A stretch of DNA of 64,000 nucleotides from Enterobacter ludwigii (GCA_023023105.1 CP083824.1:3224001-3288000); one strand, 5' to 3'; shown: positions 21,714 to 32,292, numbered from the stretch's first letter. Numbers and translations: made by a program. The notes: generated by a model not told the origin, from the letters alone.

Positions 21714-22265
21714 ATGAAAAAGAAAACATCGCTCAGCGAGGAGGATCAGGCGCTCTTCCGACAGCTGATGACCGGGACGCGTAAAATCGCGCAGGACACT
21801 ATTGTCCATCGCCCACAGCGTAAAAAAATCAGCGAAGTACCGGTCAAACGGCTGCTGCAGGAGCAGGCGGATAACAGCCACTATTTTTCAGATGAATTTC
21901 AGCCGCTGCTCAATACGCAAGGGGCGGTGAAGTATGTTCGTGAAGACGTCAGCCATTTTGAGCTGAAGAAATTACGCCGTGGGGATTATTCACCCGAGCT
22001 GTTTCTCGATCTGCATGGTTTGACGCAGATGCAGGCGAAGCAGGAGCTGGGAGCTTTAATTGCGGCCTGTCGCCGTGAACATGTTTTTTGCACTTGCGTG
22101 ATGCACGGCCACGGCAAACATATTCTCAAGCAACAAACACCCCTGTGGCTGGCTCAACATCCGCACGTGATGGCTTTTCATCAGGCACCCAAAGAGTACG
22201 GCGGAGATGCCGCATTGCTGGTGTTGATTGAAGTAGAAGAGTGGCAGCCGCCAGAATTACCCTGA
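21714..22265 (+). CDS. smrB: Ribosome rescue endonuclease SmrB
   Basis: 183 residues. SmrB is an Smr-domain nuclease that cleaves mRNA between collided ribosomes so that trans-translation can rescue them. The C-terminal Smr domain carries [16 protein letters not shown] and the [10 protein letters not shown] loop; the N-terminal half is the extension that recognises the disome. Monocistronic and divergent from prmB. Confidence 0.96.
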   Translation: MKKKTSLSEEDQALFRQLMTGTRKIAQDTIVHRPQRKKISEVPVKRLLQEQADNSHYFSDEFQPLLNTQGAVKYVREDVSHFELKKLRRGDYSPELFLDLHGLTQMQAKQELGALIAACRREHVFCTCVMHGHGKHILKQQTPLWLAQHPHVMAFHQAPKEYGGDAALLVLIEVEEWQPPELP

Positions 22266-22313
22266 CAGAACAGCGGGAAGCATGCTCTGCTCCCCGCTAT
22301 AGCACACGTCACA

Positions 22314-22799
22314 TCAGATCGCTTTTGCCATCTTCAGGTTGCACGGACTCATCTGCCAGTTGAAGGTACCTCTGCCCGTTTCGTCGAGAGTGACATTGGC
22401 AATGGCGGAGGTAGTGAACATCGGCGGAGTCTCACCCGGGCAAAGCTCAGATACCAGATAGCCAACCAGTGGCAGGTGGGAAATGACCAGCGCGGAAGCG
22501 ACACCTTCATTGTACAGCTCCTGAAGATAAGCGCTGACAAGGCCTACATCGCCACACGGGGTGAGTTCAGGGAGAACATCCACACTGGCAGGCAGGTTCA
22601 TACACTCCCCTACCATGTCCAGCGTCTGTTCTGCACGCAGGAACGGACTCACCAGAACGCGCTCGATGTCCACTTTTTGACCTTTAAGCCAGGTCGCCAT
22701 CAGACGAGATTCGTCGCAGCCACAGACGGTCAAAGGACGTACTGAGTCACTGGCGGCATCGAGTGCCGCGTCGCCGTGACGCATGATAAAAACTTGCAT
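22314..22799 (-). CDS. sixA: Phosphohistidine phosphatase SixA
   Basis: 161 residues. The start MQVFIMRHGDAALDA contains the RHG motif of the histidine-phosphatase superfamily with the nucleophile His8; a second active-site His lies in ALVISHLPLVG. SixA dephosphorylates the phosphocarrier NPr of the nitrogen PTS. It follows fadJ on the same strand with a 209-base gap, so it probably has its own promoter. Confidence 0.95.
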   Translation of the reverse strand: MQVFIMRHGDAALDAASDSVRPLTVCGCDESRLMATWLKGQKVDIERVLVSPFLRAEQTLDMVGECMNLPASVDVLPELTPCGDVGLVSAYLQELYNEGVASALVISHLPLVGYLVSELCPGETPPMFTTSAIANVTLDETGRGTFNWQMSPCNLKMAKAI

Positions 22800-23008
22800 A
22801 TTGCACCGCTTTTGTTAACCAGAATCACCGGCGTTAACTACCCGCGATAACTGCTGAGAGGTAGAAAACCCGATGGCCGGGCATTGTGCCTGATCCATTC
22901 GGTGAATGAAACGCTGTTTTTTACCTCAATGGCGTAAGTATAGTCAATCTCTGTTTACAAAATCGCCAGAACAGATTCATTCACTTCAGGATTTACCCTT
23001 CTTTGACC

Positions 23009-25156
23009 TCAACTTACGAGGACAGTTTCCCTTACAGGCCAAAATGTCTGGCCCTGTTCCGCCATCTGCAATAATTCGTCACACGGTGTAAACCGTGGAC
23101 CATACTGCGAGGCCAAACGTTGCATGATAGCAACCACTTCACCCGCACCAAGCGTATCCATGTAACGGAACGGGCCGCCAAGGAACGGCGGGAAACCAAT
23201 GCCGAATACCGCGCCGATGTCACCATCACGCGCGCTCCTGATAACCTGCTCACCAAAGCAGCGCGCCGCTTCATTGAGCATCATCATCACACACCGTTCA
23301 GCACACTGAACGGCAGACAGTTTTCCCTGACCGGCGGTCGAAATAAGCCCATAAACAGAAGGGTCGACCTGTTTCTTGCTTTTACGCCCTTTCGCGCCGT
23401 AAAGATAGAAACCGCGTTCATTTTTTCTGCCTTTGCGATCGTCCTTCAAAATTGCAGAAACAATATTTGCAGGCGGGGTAAAACGATCGCCATAAGCGGC
23501 TTCCAGCACAGGTATAATTTTAGTTCCGGTGTCTATTCCCACCTCATCCAAAAGTTGGATTGGCCCAACAGGGAAACCAAACTTGACGAGCGCCTCGTCG
23601 ACGTGCTCGATTTTCTCGCCTTCTGTCAGCAACCGCATGGCTTCATTAATATAGGGAGCCAGAATGCGGTTAACGTAAAAACCGGCTTTGTCCGCCACAA
23701 CGATCGGTGTCTTACCCTGCATTTTGGCCAGTTTCACCACGGTGGCGATGGTTTGCGGGCTGGTTGTGGCATGCGGGATCACTTCCACCAGCGGCATTTT
23801 TTCTACCGGGCTAAAGAAGTGCAGGCCAATCACCTGCTCCGGACGCACGGCTTTCGCCGCGATATCGCCAATCGGCAATGACGACGTGTTTGAGGCAAAA
23901 ATGGTGTGCGGGGCGCAATGTAGCTCAACGTCTGCCACCATCTGCTGCTTAAGCGCCAGATCCTCAAACACGGCTTCAATCACCAGATCGCGATGCGCAA
24001 AACCACTGTAATCCGTCGTACCGGAGATCATCGCCAGGGTTTTATCACGCTCGCTTGCCCTGATATGGCGGCGTTTGACCTTCTGATCAAGGTTCTGCCA
24101 GCTATACTGCAGCGCGTGGTTGATCCCTTTCGCAGCGATGTCTTTGATACGTACAGGCAATTTACCTTTGCTTGCGGTAACAAAAGATATTCCGCCGCCC
24201 ATTAGCCCACCACCCAGTACGCCAACGGCGCGTAGCGGAGCAGGTTTAGCCTCACTGCCCGGATCTTTTTTCACCTCAGTGCTGGCAAAGAAAATGCTGC
24301 GCAGTGCCTGCGACTGCGGCGTCATCGCCAGTTCACCGAAGGCTTTTGCCTCAGCGGCATAACCGCTACTGCTGCCCTGCGATAGCCCTGTTTCAATAAC
24401 CTCAAGAATTCGCTTCGCCGCCGGGTAGTTGCCTTTGGTTTTCTGCTCAGTCTTTTTACCCACCATACTGAACAGCAAAGCACGTCCCAACGGCCCGGCC
24501 AGAACGCGTTCACGCACGGGTAGAGGACGTTTAGCCTGGCGTCCTTTCAGAGCCAGTTCGACGGCAGCCTCCAGCAAAATGGAATGAGGAACCACTTCAT
24601 CAACCAGGCCGGCTTTCAGGGCCTGGCGGGCACGCAGTTGCTTACCCGTCAGGATCATTTCGAGTGCAGTGCTGACCCCCACAAGGCGTGGCAGACGCTG
24701 CGTTCCGCCGGAGCCTGGCAGAAGTCCTAACTGCACTTCCGGCAGACCCAGAATGGTTTTTGCGTCATCGGTACAGATACGGCTATGACAGGCCAGCGCC
24801 AGCTCCAGCCCTCCGCCCAGACATGCGCCGTGGATCGCGGCAATCACCGGGATCGGCAGAGCGTTGATCTCCGCCATCACCTGCTGGCCCTGACGCGCCA
24901 GCTCTTCGGCTTCCAGCGCGCTTTGCGCCCGGGCGATCATGTTAATGTCGGCTCCGGCAATAAAGTTGTCCGGCTTGGCAGAGATAAACACCAGGCCACG
25001 AATGGCTTTGTTGTCGCGGATCTGCTTTAGCATCGCGCGCACCTGAACACCAAATTCAGCCTTCAGGGTATTCATCTTTTCATCAGGCACATCAATAGTG
25101 ATAACGGCCACGTTATCGAGGCGAACCGTCAGATTAAATGCAGATGGCATATCCAT
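23009..25156 (-). CDS. fadJ: Fatty acid oxidation complex subunit alpha FadJ
   Basis: 715 residues. The N-terminal ~190 residues are a crotonase-type enoyl-CoA hydratase ([19 protein letters not shown], in part), followed by the NAD-binding 3-hydroxyacyl-CoA dehydrogenase ([44 protein letters not shown]). FadJ with FadI runs beta-oxidation, especially under anaerobic conditions. The start overlaps the fadI stop by one base. Expected to be FadR-repressed through the box upstream of fadI. Confidence 0.97.
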   Translation of the reverse strand: MDMPSAFNLTVRLDNVAVITIDVPDEKMNTLKAEFGVQVRAMLKQIRDNKAIRGLVFISAKPDNFIAGADINMIARAQSALEAEELARQGQQVMAEINALPIPVIAAIHGACLGGGLELALACHSRICTDDAKTILGLPEVQLGLLPGSGGTQRLPRLVGVSTALEMILTGKQLRARQALKAGLVDEVVPHSILLEAAVELALKGRQAKRPLPVRERVLAGPLGRALLFSMVGKKTEQKTKGNYPAAKRILEVIETGLSQGSSSGYAAEAKAFGELAMTPQSQALRSIFFASTEVKKDPGSEAKPAPLRAVGVLGGGLMGGGISFVTASKGKLPVRIKDIAAKGINHALQYSWQNLDQKVKRRHIRASERDKTLAMISGTTDYSGFAHRDLVIEAVFEDLALKQQMVADVELHCAPHTIFASNTSSLPIGDIAAKAVRPEQVIGLHFFSPVEKMPLVEVIPHATTSPQTIATVVKLAKMQGKTPIVVADKAGFYVNRILAPYINEAMRLLTEGEKIEHVDEALVKFGFPVGPIQLLDEVGIDTGTKIIPVLEAAYGDRFTPPANIVSAILKDDRKGRKNERGFYLYGAKGRKSKKQVDPSVYGLISTAGQGKLSAVQCAERCVMMMLNEAARCFGEQVIRSARDGDIGAVFGIGFPPFLGGPFRYMDTLGAGEVVAIMQRLASQYGPRFTPCDELLQMAEQGQTFWPVRETVLVS

Positions 25157-26466
25157 TATTCAGCCTCCAGAACCATTGCTGCACCAAGTCCACCCGCCGC
25201 ACAGGCGGTAACAAGGCCAAACCCGCCGCCACGGCGACGTAGCTCGTGTAATGTTTGCGTGATCATCCTCGCCCCTGTGGCGGCAAACGGATGACCGTAG
25301 GCGATAGAGCCGCCCAGCACGTTGAATTTACTCTGATCGACTTCGCCTGTGGCATGGGCGCGGCCCAGCACATCTCGCGCAAAACGCTCGCTTGCCAGTA
25401 ACTGCACGTTTGCCAGGGTTTGTGCGGCAAAGGCTTCGTGCATATCAATCAGGGTTAAATCAGCCAGCGTCAGCCCTGCGCGATCCAGTGCCAGCGGCGT
25501 GGACCAGGCAGGCCCTAACAGCATGTCCTGCCAGACATCAATGGCGGTAAAAGCGTAGCTGCGCAAATAGCCCAGGGGAGTGATACCCAGCTCTTTCGCG
25601 CGGGATTCGGTCATCAGGATCACCGCAGCAGCGCCGTCCGTCAGTGGCGTACTGTTAGCCGCGGTTACCGTGCCATGTTTGCGGTCAAACGCAGGGCGCA
25701 GTTTTGCATAATCTGCCAGCGTCGAGGTGCCGCGGATATTGTTATCTTCGGCGAGCGGTTCACGGTATGGCGGGATATAAGCGGTCATCACTTCATCAGC
25801 CAGTTTACCTTCAGACCAGGCTTTCGCTGCCAGCTGATGTGAACGGTGGGCCAGCGCATCCTGCTGCTCGCGGGTAATGCCATAGGTCTTCGCCATCTGC
25901 TCGGCGGTATCGCCCATGCGCAGACCCGTGGAATATTCCGCTACGGCAGGAGGCACAGGCATGAGATCGCGCAGGCGTAAACGAGAGAAGAGTTTGAGCT
26001 TTTGTCCGGTTGTGCGGGCTTTGTTGGCATCAACCAGGATGCGCGCCAGCTTTTTACTGACCCCGATCGGCAGTACCGAAGAGGAGTCCGCCCCGCCGGC
26101 GATCCCGGCACGAATGGTGCCCGCCATCAGGCTTTCAGCCACGTTCGCTACAGCCTGGAAGCTGGTCGCGCACGCGCGGCTGACGCTGTAGGCATCAGTA
26201 TGGACATTCATTCCGGTACCGAGGACGATTTCCCGCGCAATATTCGGTGCTTCAGGCATCTGCACGACCTGACCGAAAACCAGCTGTTCGATGACCTCTG
26301 GCGGAATTTCGCTGCGAGCCAGCATCTCCCCCACCACCATTTTCCCGAGGTCAACGGCCGGTATGCCATGAAACGCCGTTGCCTGACGCGCAAATGGCGT
26401 ACGCAATCCACTGACGATGGCAATGCGATCGCCCTGACGGGTAATAAGCGGTAATGCCTGACTCAT
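25156..26466 (-). CDS. fadI: Acetyl-CoA acyltransferase (3-ketoacyl-CoA thiolase) FadI
   Basis: 436 residues from [13 protein letters not shown], identical in length to E. coli FadI; an 11-codon upstream extension is rejected. It cleaves 3-ketoacyl-CoA with CoA, releasing acetyl-CoA. Thiolase signatures: active-site Cys in [32 protein letters not shown], and the second Cys in [12 protein letters not shown] near the C-terminus. First gene of fadIJ; a FadR box overlaps its leader. Confidence 0.97.
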   Translation of the reverse strand: MSQALPLITRQGDRIAIVSGLRTPFARQATAFHGIPAVDLGKMVVGEMLARSEIPPEVIEQLVFGQVVQMPEAPNIAREIVLGTGMNVHTDAYSVSRACATSFQAVANVAESLMAGTIRAGIAGGADSSSVLPIGVSKKLARILVDANKARTTGQKLKLFSRLRLRDLMPVPPAVAEYSTGLRMGDTAEQMAKTYGITREQQDALAHRSHQLAAKAWSEGKLADEVMTAYIPPYREPLAEDNNIRGTSTLADYAKLRPAFDRKHGTVTAANSTPLTDGAAAVILMTESRAKELGITPLGYLRSYAFTAIDVWQDMLLGPAWSTPLALDRAGLTLADLTLIDMHEAFAAQTLANVQLLASERFARDVLGRAHATGEVDQSKFNVLGGSIAYGHPFAATGARMITQTLHELRRRGGGFGLVTACAAGGLGAAMVLEAE

Positions 26467-26499
26467 AACACTCCCCTGTAAAATATTTTGCGCAAACAT

Positions 26500-26516
26500 A
26501 AGTGGTCTGACCTGAT
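26500..26516 (-). promoter_or_regulatory. FadR box of fadIJ
   Basis: AAGTGGTCTGACCTGAT is a close match to the FadR consensus AACTGGTCTGACCAGTT, keeping the TGGTCTGACC core. It lies 34 bases upstream of the fadI start. FadR repression of fadIJ relieved by acyl-CoA is established. Confidence 0.85.
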
Positions 26517-26595
26517 AATAGTCTTAACCATTTTTTTACATTCAGCCAATCAGGGAAACGAAAAAGTGCGAGCTAAAACACAGAGAAGAAAAAGA

Positions 26596-26622
26596 AAATG
26601 CCCCTGCATGGCAGAGGCATTT
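26596..26622 (-). terminator. Terminator of yfcZ
   Basis: The minus strand has AAATGCCTCTGC-CAT-GCAGGGGCATTT followed by TCTTTTTCTTC, a 12-bp stem with one mismatch and a T-rich tail, 28 bases after the yfcZ stop. Confidence 0.8.
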
Positions 26623-26649
26623 ACGAGGTATGTCAGCGGGCAAAAAGAA

Positions 26650-26934
26650 TTAACGCAGACCCAACTGGAAAATCAGCGTTTCTGCTTCGCAGGCGAACAC
26701 AAAGTCGATATCCAGCTTCACGCCACCTTCCACTTCGGTAAAGGTCGACTTGATTTCACACGGATCGGATTCCACATCACGCGCACGCTTGCTCAGCGCG
26801 GTCAGGGTCTCTTCCGCTTCGGCACGGTTAGTGAATACACGGCTGTAAGAGGCGGTGCAATCGGAGTTGTCCATGATGGTGCCAACATCCATACAGCAGC
26901 AAACCGGGGTTTCATCAGCACTGCATTTACTCAT
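26650..26934 (-). CDS. yfcZ: YfcZ/YiiS family protein (DUF406)
   Basis: 94 residues, matching E. coli YfcZ, a small protein of unknown function. Notable is a cysteine-rich start, MSKCSADETPVCCCMDVGT, with further Cys later (DCTAS, DPCEIK, FACEAE). Lies alone between fadI and fadL with its own terminator. No function can be assigned from the sequence. Confidence 0.9.
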   Translation of the reverse strand: MSKCSADETPVCCCMDVGTIMDNSDCTASYSRVFTNRAEAEETLTALSKRARDVESDPCEIKSTFTEVEGGVKLDIDFVFACEAETLIFQLGLR

Positions 26935-27180
26935 AGCTCAATTTCCTCTGTATTCGCGCAATGCGCGAGATAAACACGATGCTGATATTTTACGCCCCGA
27001 CGCTGGCTCTCTCCAGCCGTTAATGGCGCAAAATCGGATAAGTGACCAATATCACACTAAAAAATGATCTAAAACAAAAACCCCCCTTTTGGGTGAGTCG
27101 CGATGGTCACATTTTTGCCAAGCAGATCTCGTTTCAAGAAACATGTTTGAAAATATTAATAAACAAACTTGCAACATTCC

Positions 27181-27195
27181 TGCTGGTCAGACCTA
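27181..27195 (+). promoter_or_regulatory. FadR-like site I of fadL
   Basis: TGCTGGTCAGACCTA keeps the CTGGTCNGACC core of the FadR operator, 112 bases upstream of fadL. Two FadR sites at fadL are known in E. coli. Confidence 0.78.
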
Positions 27196-27203
27196 TACTC
27201 ACG

Positions 27204-27220
27204 CCACTGGTCTGATTTGT
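27204..27220 (+). promoter_or_regulatory. FadR-like site II of fadL
   Basis: The segment around CCACTGGTCTGATTTG keeps the left FadR half-site CTGGTCTGA but has a degenerate right half. It lies about 10 bases after site I, matching the paired arrangement known at fadL. Confidence 0.65.
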
Positions 27221-27306
27221 CTGTCATACCTCAGACCCTACACTTCGCGCTCCTGTTACGGTATGTAACAATTATTGAATAAAAATAACTCAATGAGGTT
27301 ATGGTC

Positions 27307-28647
27307 ATGAGCCAGAAAACCCTGTTCAACAAGACTGCGCTGGCAGTCGCAGTGGCACTCGTCTCCACTTCCGCATGGTCAGCGGGCTTTCAGTTAAACG
27401 AATTTTCTTCCTCTGGCCTTGGCCGCGCATATTCCGGGGAAGGCGCCATCGCTGATGATGCGGGTAACGCAAGTCGTAACCCGGCACTGATTATGATGTT
27501 TGACCGCCCAACGTTCTCTGCTGGTGCTGTCTATATTGACCCGGATGTTAATATTTCTGGTAAATCGCCGTCCGGTAAGAGCCTGAATGCGGACAACATC
27601 GCCCCAAGCGCCTGGGTTCCAAACGTACATTTTGTTGCACCTATTAACGACCAGTTTGGTTGGGGGGCATCAGTGACCTCTAACTTTGGTCTGGCGACTG
27701 AATATGGCGATAACTATGCAGCGGGCACAATGGGCGGTAAAACTGACCTGAAAACCGTAAACCTGAACCTGAGCGGCGCTTATCGCCTGAACGACAACTG
27801 GAGCTTTGGTCTTGGTTTTGATGCGGTTTACGCCGATGCTAAAATCGAGCGCTATGCAGGTGACGCCGGTATGCTGGCTGCCGGTCAGATTCTCTCTCAG
27901 GTACCAAACCTGCCTGCGGCAGCACGCCCGGCCGCCATCGCCAAAGCCAAACAACTGGCCGCCATCCCTGCCGACACCCAAATTGCACGCCTGAAAGGCA
28001 GCGAGTGGGGTTATGGCTGGAACGCGGGTATTCTGTATGAGCTGGATAAAAACAACCGTTGGGGTTTGACCTACCGTTCTGAAGTTAAAATCGACTTCGA
28101 CGGAGATTACAACAGCAACATGAACACCGCCGTCCCAGGTTTCCCGTATCCAACTGGTGGCAGAACTATTCCGGGCTCTCTGACGCTTAACCTGCCAGAA
28201 ATGTGGGAAGTTTCAGGTTACAACAAGGTTGCGCCACAATGGGCAATTCACTACAGCATGGCTTATACCAGCTGGAGTCAGTTCCAGGAGCTGAAAGCGA
28301 CCGGCTCTAATGGCCAGACGCTTTTCTATAAGGATGAGAGCTTCAAAGACTCTTATCGTATCGCGCTGGGTACCACCTACTACTACGATACTAACTGGAC
28401 CTTCCGTACCGGTATTGCCTTTGATGATAGCCCGGTTCCGGCTCAGACACGTTCCATTTCTATCCCGGATCAGGACCGCTTCTGGCTGAGCGCAGGTGCG
28501 ACTTATGCGTTCAATAAAGATGCTTCTGTTGACGTAGGTGCCTCTTACATGCACGGTCAGTCCGTGACCATCAAAGAAGGTCCGTACGAGTTCCGTTCTG
28601 AAGGTAAAGCCTGGCTGTTCGGTACTAACTTCAACTACGCGTTCTAA
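27307..28647 (+). CDS. fadL: Long-chain fatty acid outer membrane transporter FadL
   Basis: 446 residues from ATG 27307 ([14 protein letters not shown]); an ATG two codons earlier is less like the family. Signal peptide cleaved after SAWSA, then a 14-strand beta-barrel with the N-terminal hatch [20 protein letters not shown] and a C-terminal Phe (FNYAF) as required for BAM-dependent insertion. Takes up long-chain fatty acids and serves as phage T2 receptor in E. coli. The region around residues 190-230 ([19 protein letters not shown]) differs from E. coli, as expected for an exposed loop. Confidence 0.97.
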   Translation: MSQKTLFNKTALAVAVALVSTSAWSAGFQLNEFSSSGLGRAYSGEGAIADDAGNASRNPALIMMFDRPTFSAGAVYIDPDVNISGKSPSGKSLNADNIAPSAWVPNVHFVAPINDQFGWGASVTSNFGLATEYGDNYAAGTMGGKTDLKTVNLNLSGAYRLNDNWSFGLGFDAVYADAKIERYAGDAGMLAAGQILSQVPNLPAAARPAAIAKAKQLAAIPADTQIARLKGSEWGYGWNAGILYELDKNNRWGLTYRSEVKIDFDGDYNSNMNTAVPGFPYPTGGRTIPGSLTLNLPEMWEVSGYNKVAPQWAIHYSMAYTSWSQFQELKATGSNGQTLFYKDESFKDSYRIALGTTYYYDTNWTFRTGIAFDDSPVPAQTRSISIPDQDRFWLSAGATYAFNKDASVDVGASYMHGQSVTIKEGPYEFRSEGKAWLFGTNFNYAF

Positions 28648-28659
28648 TCGCGCGGGATC

Positions 28660-28690
28660 AAAAAAGGTGAGCATCGCTCACCTTTTTTAT
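28660..28690. terminator. Bidirectional terminator between fadL and mlaA
   Basis: AAAAAAGGTGAGC-ATC-GCTCACCTTTTTTAT: a 7-bp GC stem flanked by A on one side and T on the other, so it works for both convergent genes. Confidence 0.92.
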
Positions 28691-29443
28691 TTACTGCGAA
28701 TCAATGTCTTTTAATTCGTTTTCGATGGCCTTCGCGTTTGGATTCTCTTCCGGCTTCAGCTTACCGCCGTTGGCAATAAAGTCATGATTCTGGAAGTACG
28801 CTTCGCGAACCATAATATACGGGTCAGAAGACTGACGCAGCAGACCATCAGAGTCGAGCAGTTGCGCACGTGTTTCAATCCCTTCCACCGTCCATTTACC
28901 AATCGACAGCGGCCAGGTTAGCCACGACAGAACCGGATACAGCGTATCCACCATATCGCCACCATCATCACGGACGGTGAAACTGCCATAGAACGGCAGA
29001 TGGACATACGGGCCGTAACCTACGCCATAATGCCCCAGAGTACTACCGAACCGGTGCGGCTGTTCACGCTGCAGTTTCGGGTTGGCCATACCTGCAACAT
29101 CAATGAAGCCCCCCATCCCCAACAGAGAGTTCAGGAAGAAGCGAGTAAAATGCACCATCCCCTGATACGGGTCACCCTGCAGGAAGTAGTTCACCATTAC
29201 CGCAGGCTCTTCGAGGTTGCTGGTAAAATTGCTTAACCCATTACGCGCGGGTTGCGGAACATAATCGCGCCATGCCACTGCCACCGGGCGAACCACATAC
29301 GGGTCCAGCACGTTGTAGTTGAAGCTATACATTGAGCGGTTAAATCCTTCGAGAGGATCGGAGCGTCCCGTTTGCTCCCCAGAGCTGGCGCAGCCCACAA
29401 GCATCGTCGCACCCAGCGCAAGCGCCGACAGCCGAAGTTTCAT
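28691..29443 (-). CDS. mlaA: Phospholipid-binding lipoprotein MlaA (VacJ)
   Basis: 250 residues. Lipoprotein signal with lipobox LVGC (lipidated Cys18) anchors it in the outer membrane, where MlaA with OmpC/F removes mislocalised phospholipids and passes them to MlaC. DPLEGFNRSMYSFNY just after the anchor is the family start, and LNSLLGMGGFIDVAG lies in the channel region. Convergent with fadL. Confidence 0.97.
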   Translation of the reverse strand: MKLRLSALALGATMLVGCASSGEQTGRSDPLEGFNRSMYSFNYNVLDPYVVRPVAVAWRDYVPQPARNGLSNFTSNLEEPAVMVNYFLQGDPYQGMVHFTRFFLNSLLGMGGFIDVAGMANPKLQREQPHRFGSTLGHYGVGYGPYVHLPFYGSFTVRDDGGDMVDTLYPVLSWLTWPLSIGKWTVEGIETRAQLLDSDGLLRQSSDPYIMVREAYFQNHDFIANGGKLKPEENPNAKAIENELKDIDSQ

Positions 29444-29757
29444 AAATATCTCCCTGTTCAGTTTGGCTATCGTTGATTGCCATCCGTAACGGAGCCTTTA
29501 ATGCTCCGCCTGTAAACATGCAAGCGATTGTAACAGCACGTTTACCGATGTCCATGAGCACAATTACGGGCAGTAACCAGCGTGACTCTGATCTCAGCAT
29601 AGCCTGGCTTTTGGAATTCGTTTCGCTGGCAATTTTATAATGTGTTTGAAAGAGATGTCTCACCTTTGTTGCTATTGCCACCAATTTAAGAGCTTCCCCA
29701 CAGGCAGCCCAATAAAAACCGCTACGCTTAGAAGAAAATCAACCTGCGGGAGTAATT
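29444..29757. other. Intergenic mlaA-yfdC (314 bases)
   Basis: Divergent control region of mlaA and yfdC. No RNA gene or small reading frame with a good ribosome-binding site stands out; a GGAGTAATT ribosome-binding site precedes yfdC. Confidence 0.5.
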
Positions 29758-30687
29758 ATGAAAGAAGTAGGCGAAGAAAAAGTGGGAAAAAGTAATGAGA
29801 AGATTGAAATTGAGAGCGAAGAGAAAGCCCGCGGCAAGAAGATAGAAGTTGACGAAGATCGCCTCCCCTCCCGCGCGATGGCGATCCACGAGCATATTCG
29901 CCAGGATGGCGAAAAAGAGATGGAACGTGATGCCATGGCCCTATTCTGGTCAGCTATCGCTGCCGGGCTTTCAATGGGGGCTTCTCTGCTTGCTAAAGGC
30001 ATCTTTCATGTGCAACTGGAAGGTGTGCCCGGCGGGTTTTTACTCGAGAATCTCGGCTATACCTTCGGCTTCATTATCGTCATCATGGCGCGGCAGCAGC
30101 TGTTTACGGAAAACACCGTTACCGCCGTTCTGCCAGTAATGCAAAACCCTACCCTCGGTAATTTCGGTTTACTGATGCGTCTGTGGAGCGTGGTCCTGCT
30201 GGGCAATATCATCGGTACAGGCGTCGCGGCCTGGGCATTTGAATATATGCCGATATTTGATGAACCCACCCGCGATGCGTTTGTGAAAATTGGCATGGAT
30301 GTGATGAAAAATACGCCAGCTGAAATGTTCTCCAATGCCATCATCTCCGGCTGGATTATCGCCACGATGGTCTGGATGTTTCCTTCAGCCGGCAGCGCTA
30401 AAATTGTGGTAATCATCTTGATGACCTGGCTGATTGCGCTGGCTGACACGACGCATATCGTGGTGGGTAGCGTTGAAATACTCTATCTGGTCTTTAATGG
30501 CACACTTCACTGGAGCGATTTTTTCTGGCCATTCGCCCTGCCGACGCTTGCGGGCAACATCTGCGGCGGGACATTCATCTTCGCGCTGTTGAGCCATGCG
30601 CAAATCCGTAACGACATGTCGAACAAACGCAAAGCAGAGCTTAAGGCACGGGAAAATGATGATAAATCGACAAAAAAATCGGCATGA
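29758..30687 (+). CDS. yfdC: YfdC, formate/nitrite transporter (FNT) family inner membrane protein
   Basis: 309 residues, the length of E. coli YfdC. A highly charged cytoplasmic N-terminus of about 55 residues (many Lys/Glu) precedes six hydrophobic segments of the FNT fold, and a charged tail ends the protein (NKRKAELKARENDDKS). FNT channels move small monovalent anions; the substrate of YfdC is not known. It is the last core gene before argW, as in K-12. Confidence 0.92.
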   Translation: MKEVGEEKVGKSNEKIEIESEEKARGKKIEVDEDRLPSRAMAIHEHIRQDGEKEMERDAMALFWSAIAAGLSMGASLLAKGIFHVQLEGVPGGFLLENLGYTFGFIIVIMARQQLFTENTVTAVLPVMQNPTLGNFGLLMRLWSVVLLGNIIGTGVAAWAFEYMPIFDEPTRDAFVKIGMDVMKNTPAEMFSNAIISGWIIATMVWMFPSAGSAKIVVIILMTWLIALADTTHIVVGSVEILYLVFNGTLHWSDFFWPFALPTLAGNICGGTFIFALLSHAQIRNDMSNKRKAELKARENDDKSTKKSA

Positions 30688-30722
30688 ATGGTGACTCTTT
30701 GAGCAGTCAGGCGGCAATGCGC

Positions 30723-30751
30723 TTAACGCAAAGTGTAAATAACGTTATACT
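30723..30751 (+). promoter_or_regulatory. Sigma70 promoter of argW
   Basis: TTAACG (30723-30728), 17-base spacer, TATACT (30746-30751), ending 11 bases before the tRNA 5' end, with a GC-rich discriminator typical of stable-RNA promoters. Confidence 0.75.
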
Positions 30752-30762
30752 CGTGCCGCCTC

Positions 30763-30837
30763 GTCCCCTTAGTTAAATGGATATAACGAGCCCCTCCTAA
30801 GGGCTAGTTGCAGGTTCGATTCCTGCAGGGGACACCA
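30763..30837 (+). tRNA. argW: tRNA-Arg (anticodon CCT)
   Basis: 75-base cloverleaf with acceptor stem GTCCCCT/AGGGGAC, encoded CCA end (30835-30837), anticodon stem AGCCC/GGGCT, and anticodon CCT at 30796-30798, decoding AGG. T-loop TTCGATT is present. argW is a known attachment site (CPS-53 in E. coli K-12), and an integrase gene starts 176 bases downstream here, so the 3' end of this tRNA is the likely attL core. Confidence 0.96.
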
Positions 30838-31012
30838 GATATAACTCTCCTGATGTCTACCGAATTCAATAAAAACCTTTTATAATCAGCCATAACCCCT
30901 CTTCTCAGGCTATGCGACGTCAACTGAAGTCTACCCATATCTACGTGAATCAATAAACGTTTGGGGGCCTAAGTGGGGGCTTATCCTGTTCAACGGAAAA
31001 TGAGGCCCCCAA

Positions 31013-32212
31013 ATGCCACTGAATGCTCGTCAGGTCGAGACTGCAAAGCCCAGAGATAAAGCCTATAAACTCGCTGATGGCGGAGGGCTCTATCTCATGG
31101 TCAATACTAACGGTTCAAAGTACTGGCGAATGAAGTATCGATTTGCCGGTAAAGAGAAAAAACTCTCGTTCGGAACCTATCCTGACATCTCACTTGCGGA
31201 AGCCCGCACTAAGCGCGATGAAGCGAGAAAAACATTGGCAAATGATAAAGATCCCGGTGAAGTTAAAAAAGCCGAACTACTTGCCCAAAAACTATCGGTT
31301 ACGAATACTTTTGAAGCGATAGCGGTTGAGTGGTACAACGCAAAAGTTTCTGGCTGGTCAAAAAACTACGCTGACTATGTTAACCGGGCCTTCAAAAACA
31401 ATGTATTTCCCTTTGTTGGATCGCAGCCGGTTAATGAGATAAAGCCACTGGAGCTTCTGTCTGTATTGCAGCGTATGGAAAAGCGAGGTGCGCCGGAGCT
31501 TGCCAGTAAAGTGCGCCAACGTTGTAGCGAAGTGTTCCGTTACGCTATTGTTACTGGCCGAGCCGAGTACAACCCTGCGGCTGATCTTGGTAGTGCTTTA
31601 CAGGGGTACGAGAAACAACATTATCCCTTTCTTACTGCTGCTGAGCTACCCGAGTTTTTACAAAAGCTTTCACAATACACCGGCAGTCTAGTAACGCTTC
31701 TGGCGACCCGACTACTCATGCTTACGGGCTTACGAACCGTCGAATTACGTATGGCAGAATGGAGTGAAATCGACTTCGAAAACCATATCTGGGAAATACC
31801 GAAAAGTAGAATGAAGATGAGGCGACCCCACATAGTGCCCCTTTCTGCTCAATCCTTAGCAGCACTTCGGCAACTAAAGCAATTGACCGGTACTTACCAG
31901 TTTATCTTTGCAGGTCGAAACGATGTTAATAAACCAATGAGCGAAGCCAGCATCAATATGGTTATTAAAAGGATTGGTTACGATAAGAGAGCAACCGGAC
32001 ATGGTTTTCGTCACACCATGAGCACAATCTTGCATGAGGAAGGATTCAACACTGCTTGGATTGAGACCCAGCTCGCGCATGTGGACAAGAACGCGATTCG
32101 CGGGACCTATAACCATGCGCAGTATCTTGAAGGGAGGAAAGAGATGATGCAGTGGTATGGGGACTATTTGGATGGATTGCGATTGGATGGAAACGTTGCC
32201 AGAGTTAGTTAA
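31013..32212 (+). CDS. P4-type tyrosine site-specific integrase
   Basis: 399 residues. The N-terminal ~85 residues are the DUF4102 arm-binding domain (ADGGGLYLMVNTNGSKYWRM), then a SAM-like core-binding domain, then the catalytic domain with Arg in LTGLRTVELR, the HxxR box in GHGFRHTMS and the catalytic Tyr at about residue 366 in RGTYNHAQYLE. It recombines attP with the tRNA-Arg attB to insert or excise the island. Orientation away from argW is the usual one for this class. A terminator follows at 32258-32283. Confidence 0.96.
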   Translation: MPLNARQVETAKPRDKAYKLADGGGLYLMVNTNGSKYWRMKYRFAGKEKKLSFGTYPDISLAEARTKRDEARKTLANDKDPGEVKKAELLAQKLSVTNTFEAIAVEWYNAKVSGWSKNYADYVNRAFKNNVFPFVGSQPVNEIKPLELLSVLQRMEKRGAPELASKVRQRCSEVFRYAIVTGRAEYNPAADLGSALQGYEKQHYPFLTAAELPEFLQKLSQYTGSLVTLLATRLLMLTGLRTVELRMAEWSEIDFENHIWEIPKSRMKMRRPHIVPLSAQSLAALRQLKQLTGTYQFIFAGRNDVNKPMSEASINMVIKRIGYDKRATGHGFRHTMSTILHEEGFNTAWIETQLAHVDKNAIRGTYNHAQYLEGRKEMMQWYGDYLDGLRLDGNVARVS

Positions 32213-32257
32213 TGAAGAGCCGATTCGAGTTCGGCCTTCGCACCAACAGTATGTAAA

Positions 32258-32283
32258 TAGACCTCAACTGAGGTCTTTTTTTA
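32258..32283 (+). terminator. Terminator of the integrase gene
   Basis: AGACCTC-AACT-GAGGTCTTTTTTTA: a 7-bp perfect stem followed by seven T, 46 bases after the integrase stop. Confidence 0.92.
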
Positions 32284-32292
32284 TGCCTAAAA

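Larger units (their letters stand above)
26935..27306. other. fadL upstream region (372 bases)
   Basis: Non-coding region between divergent yfcZ and fadL. It contains two FadR-like boxes (listed separately) and A/T-rich stretches. I see no additional gene in it. Confidence 0.6.

Noticed and set aside
29739..30002. Minus-strand frame at the start of yfdC
   Set aside because: Shadow of the Lys/Glu-rich yfdC N-terminus; no start signal.
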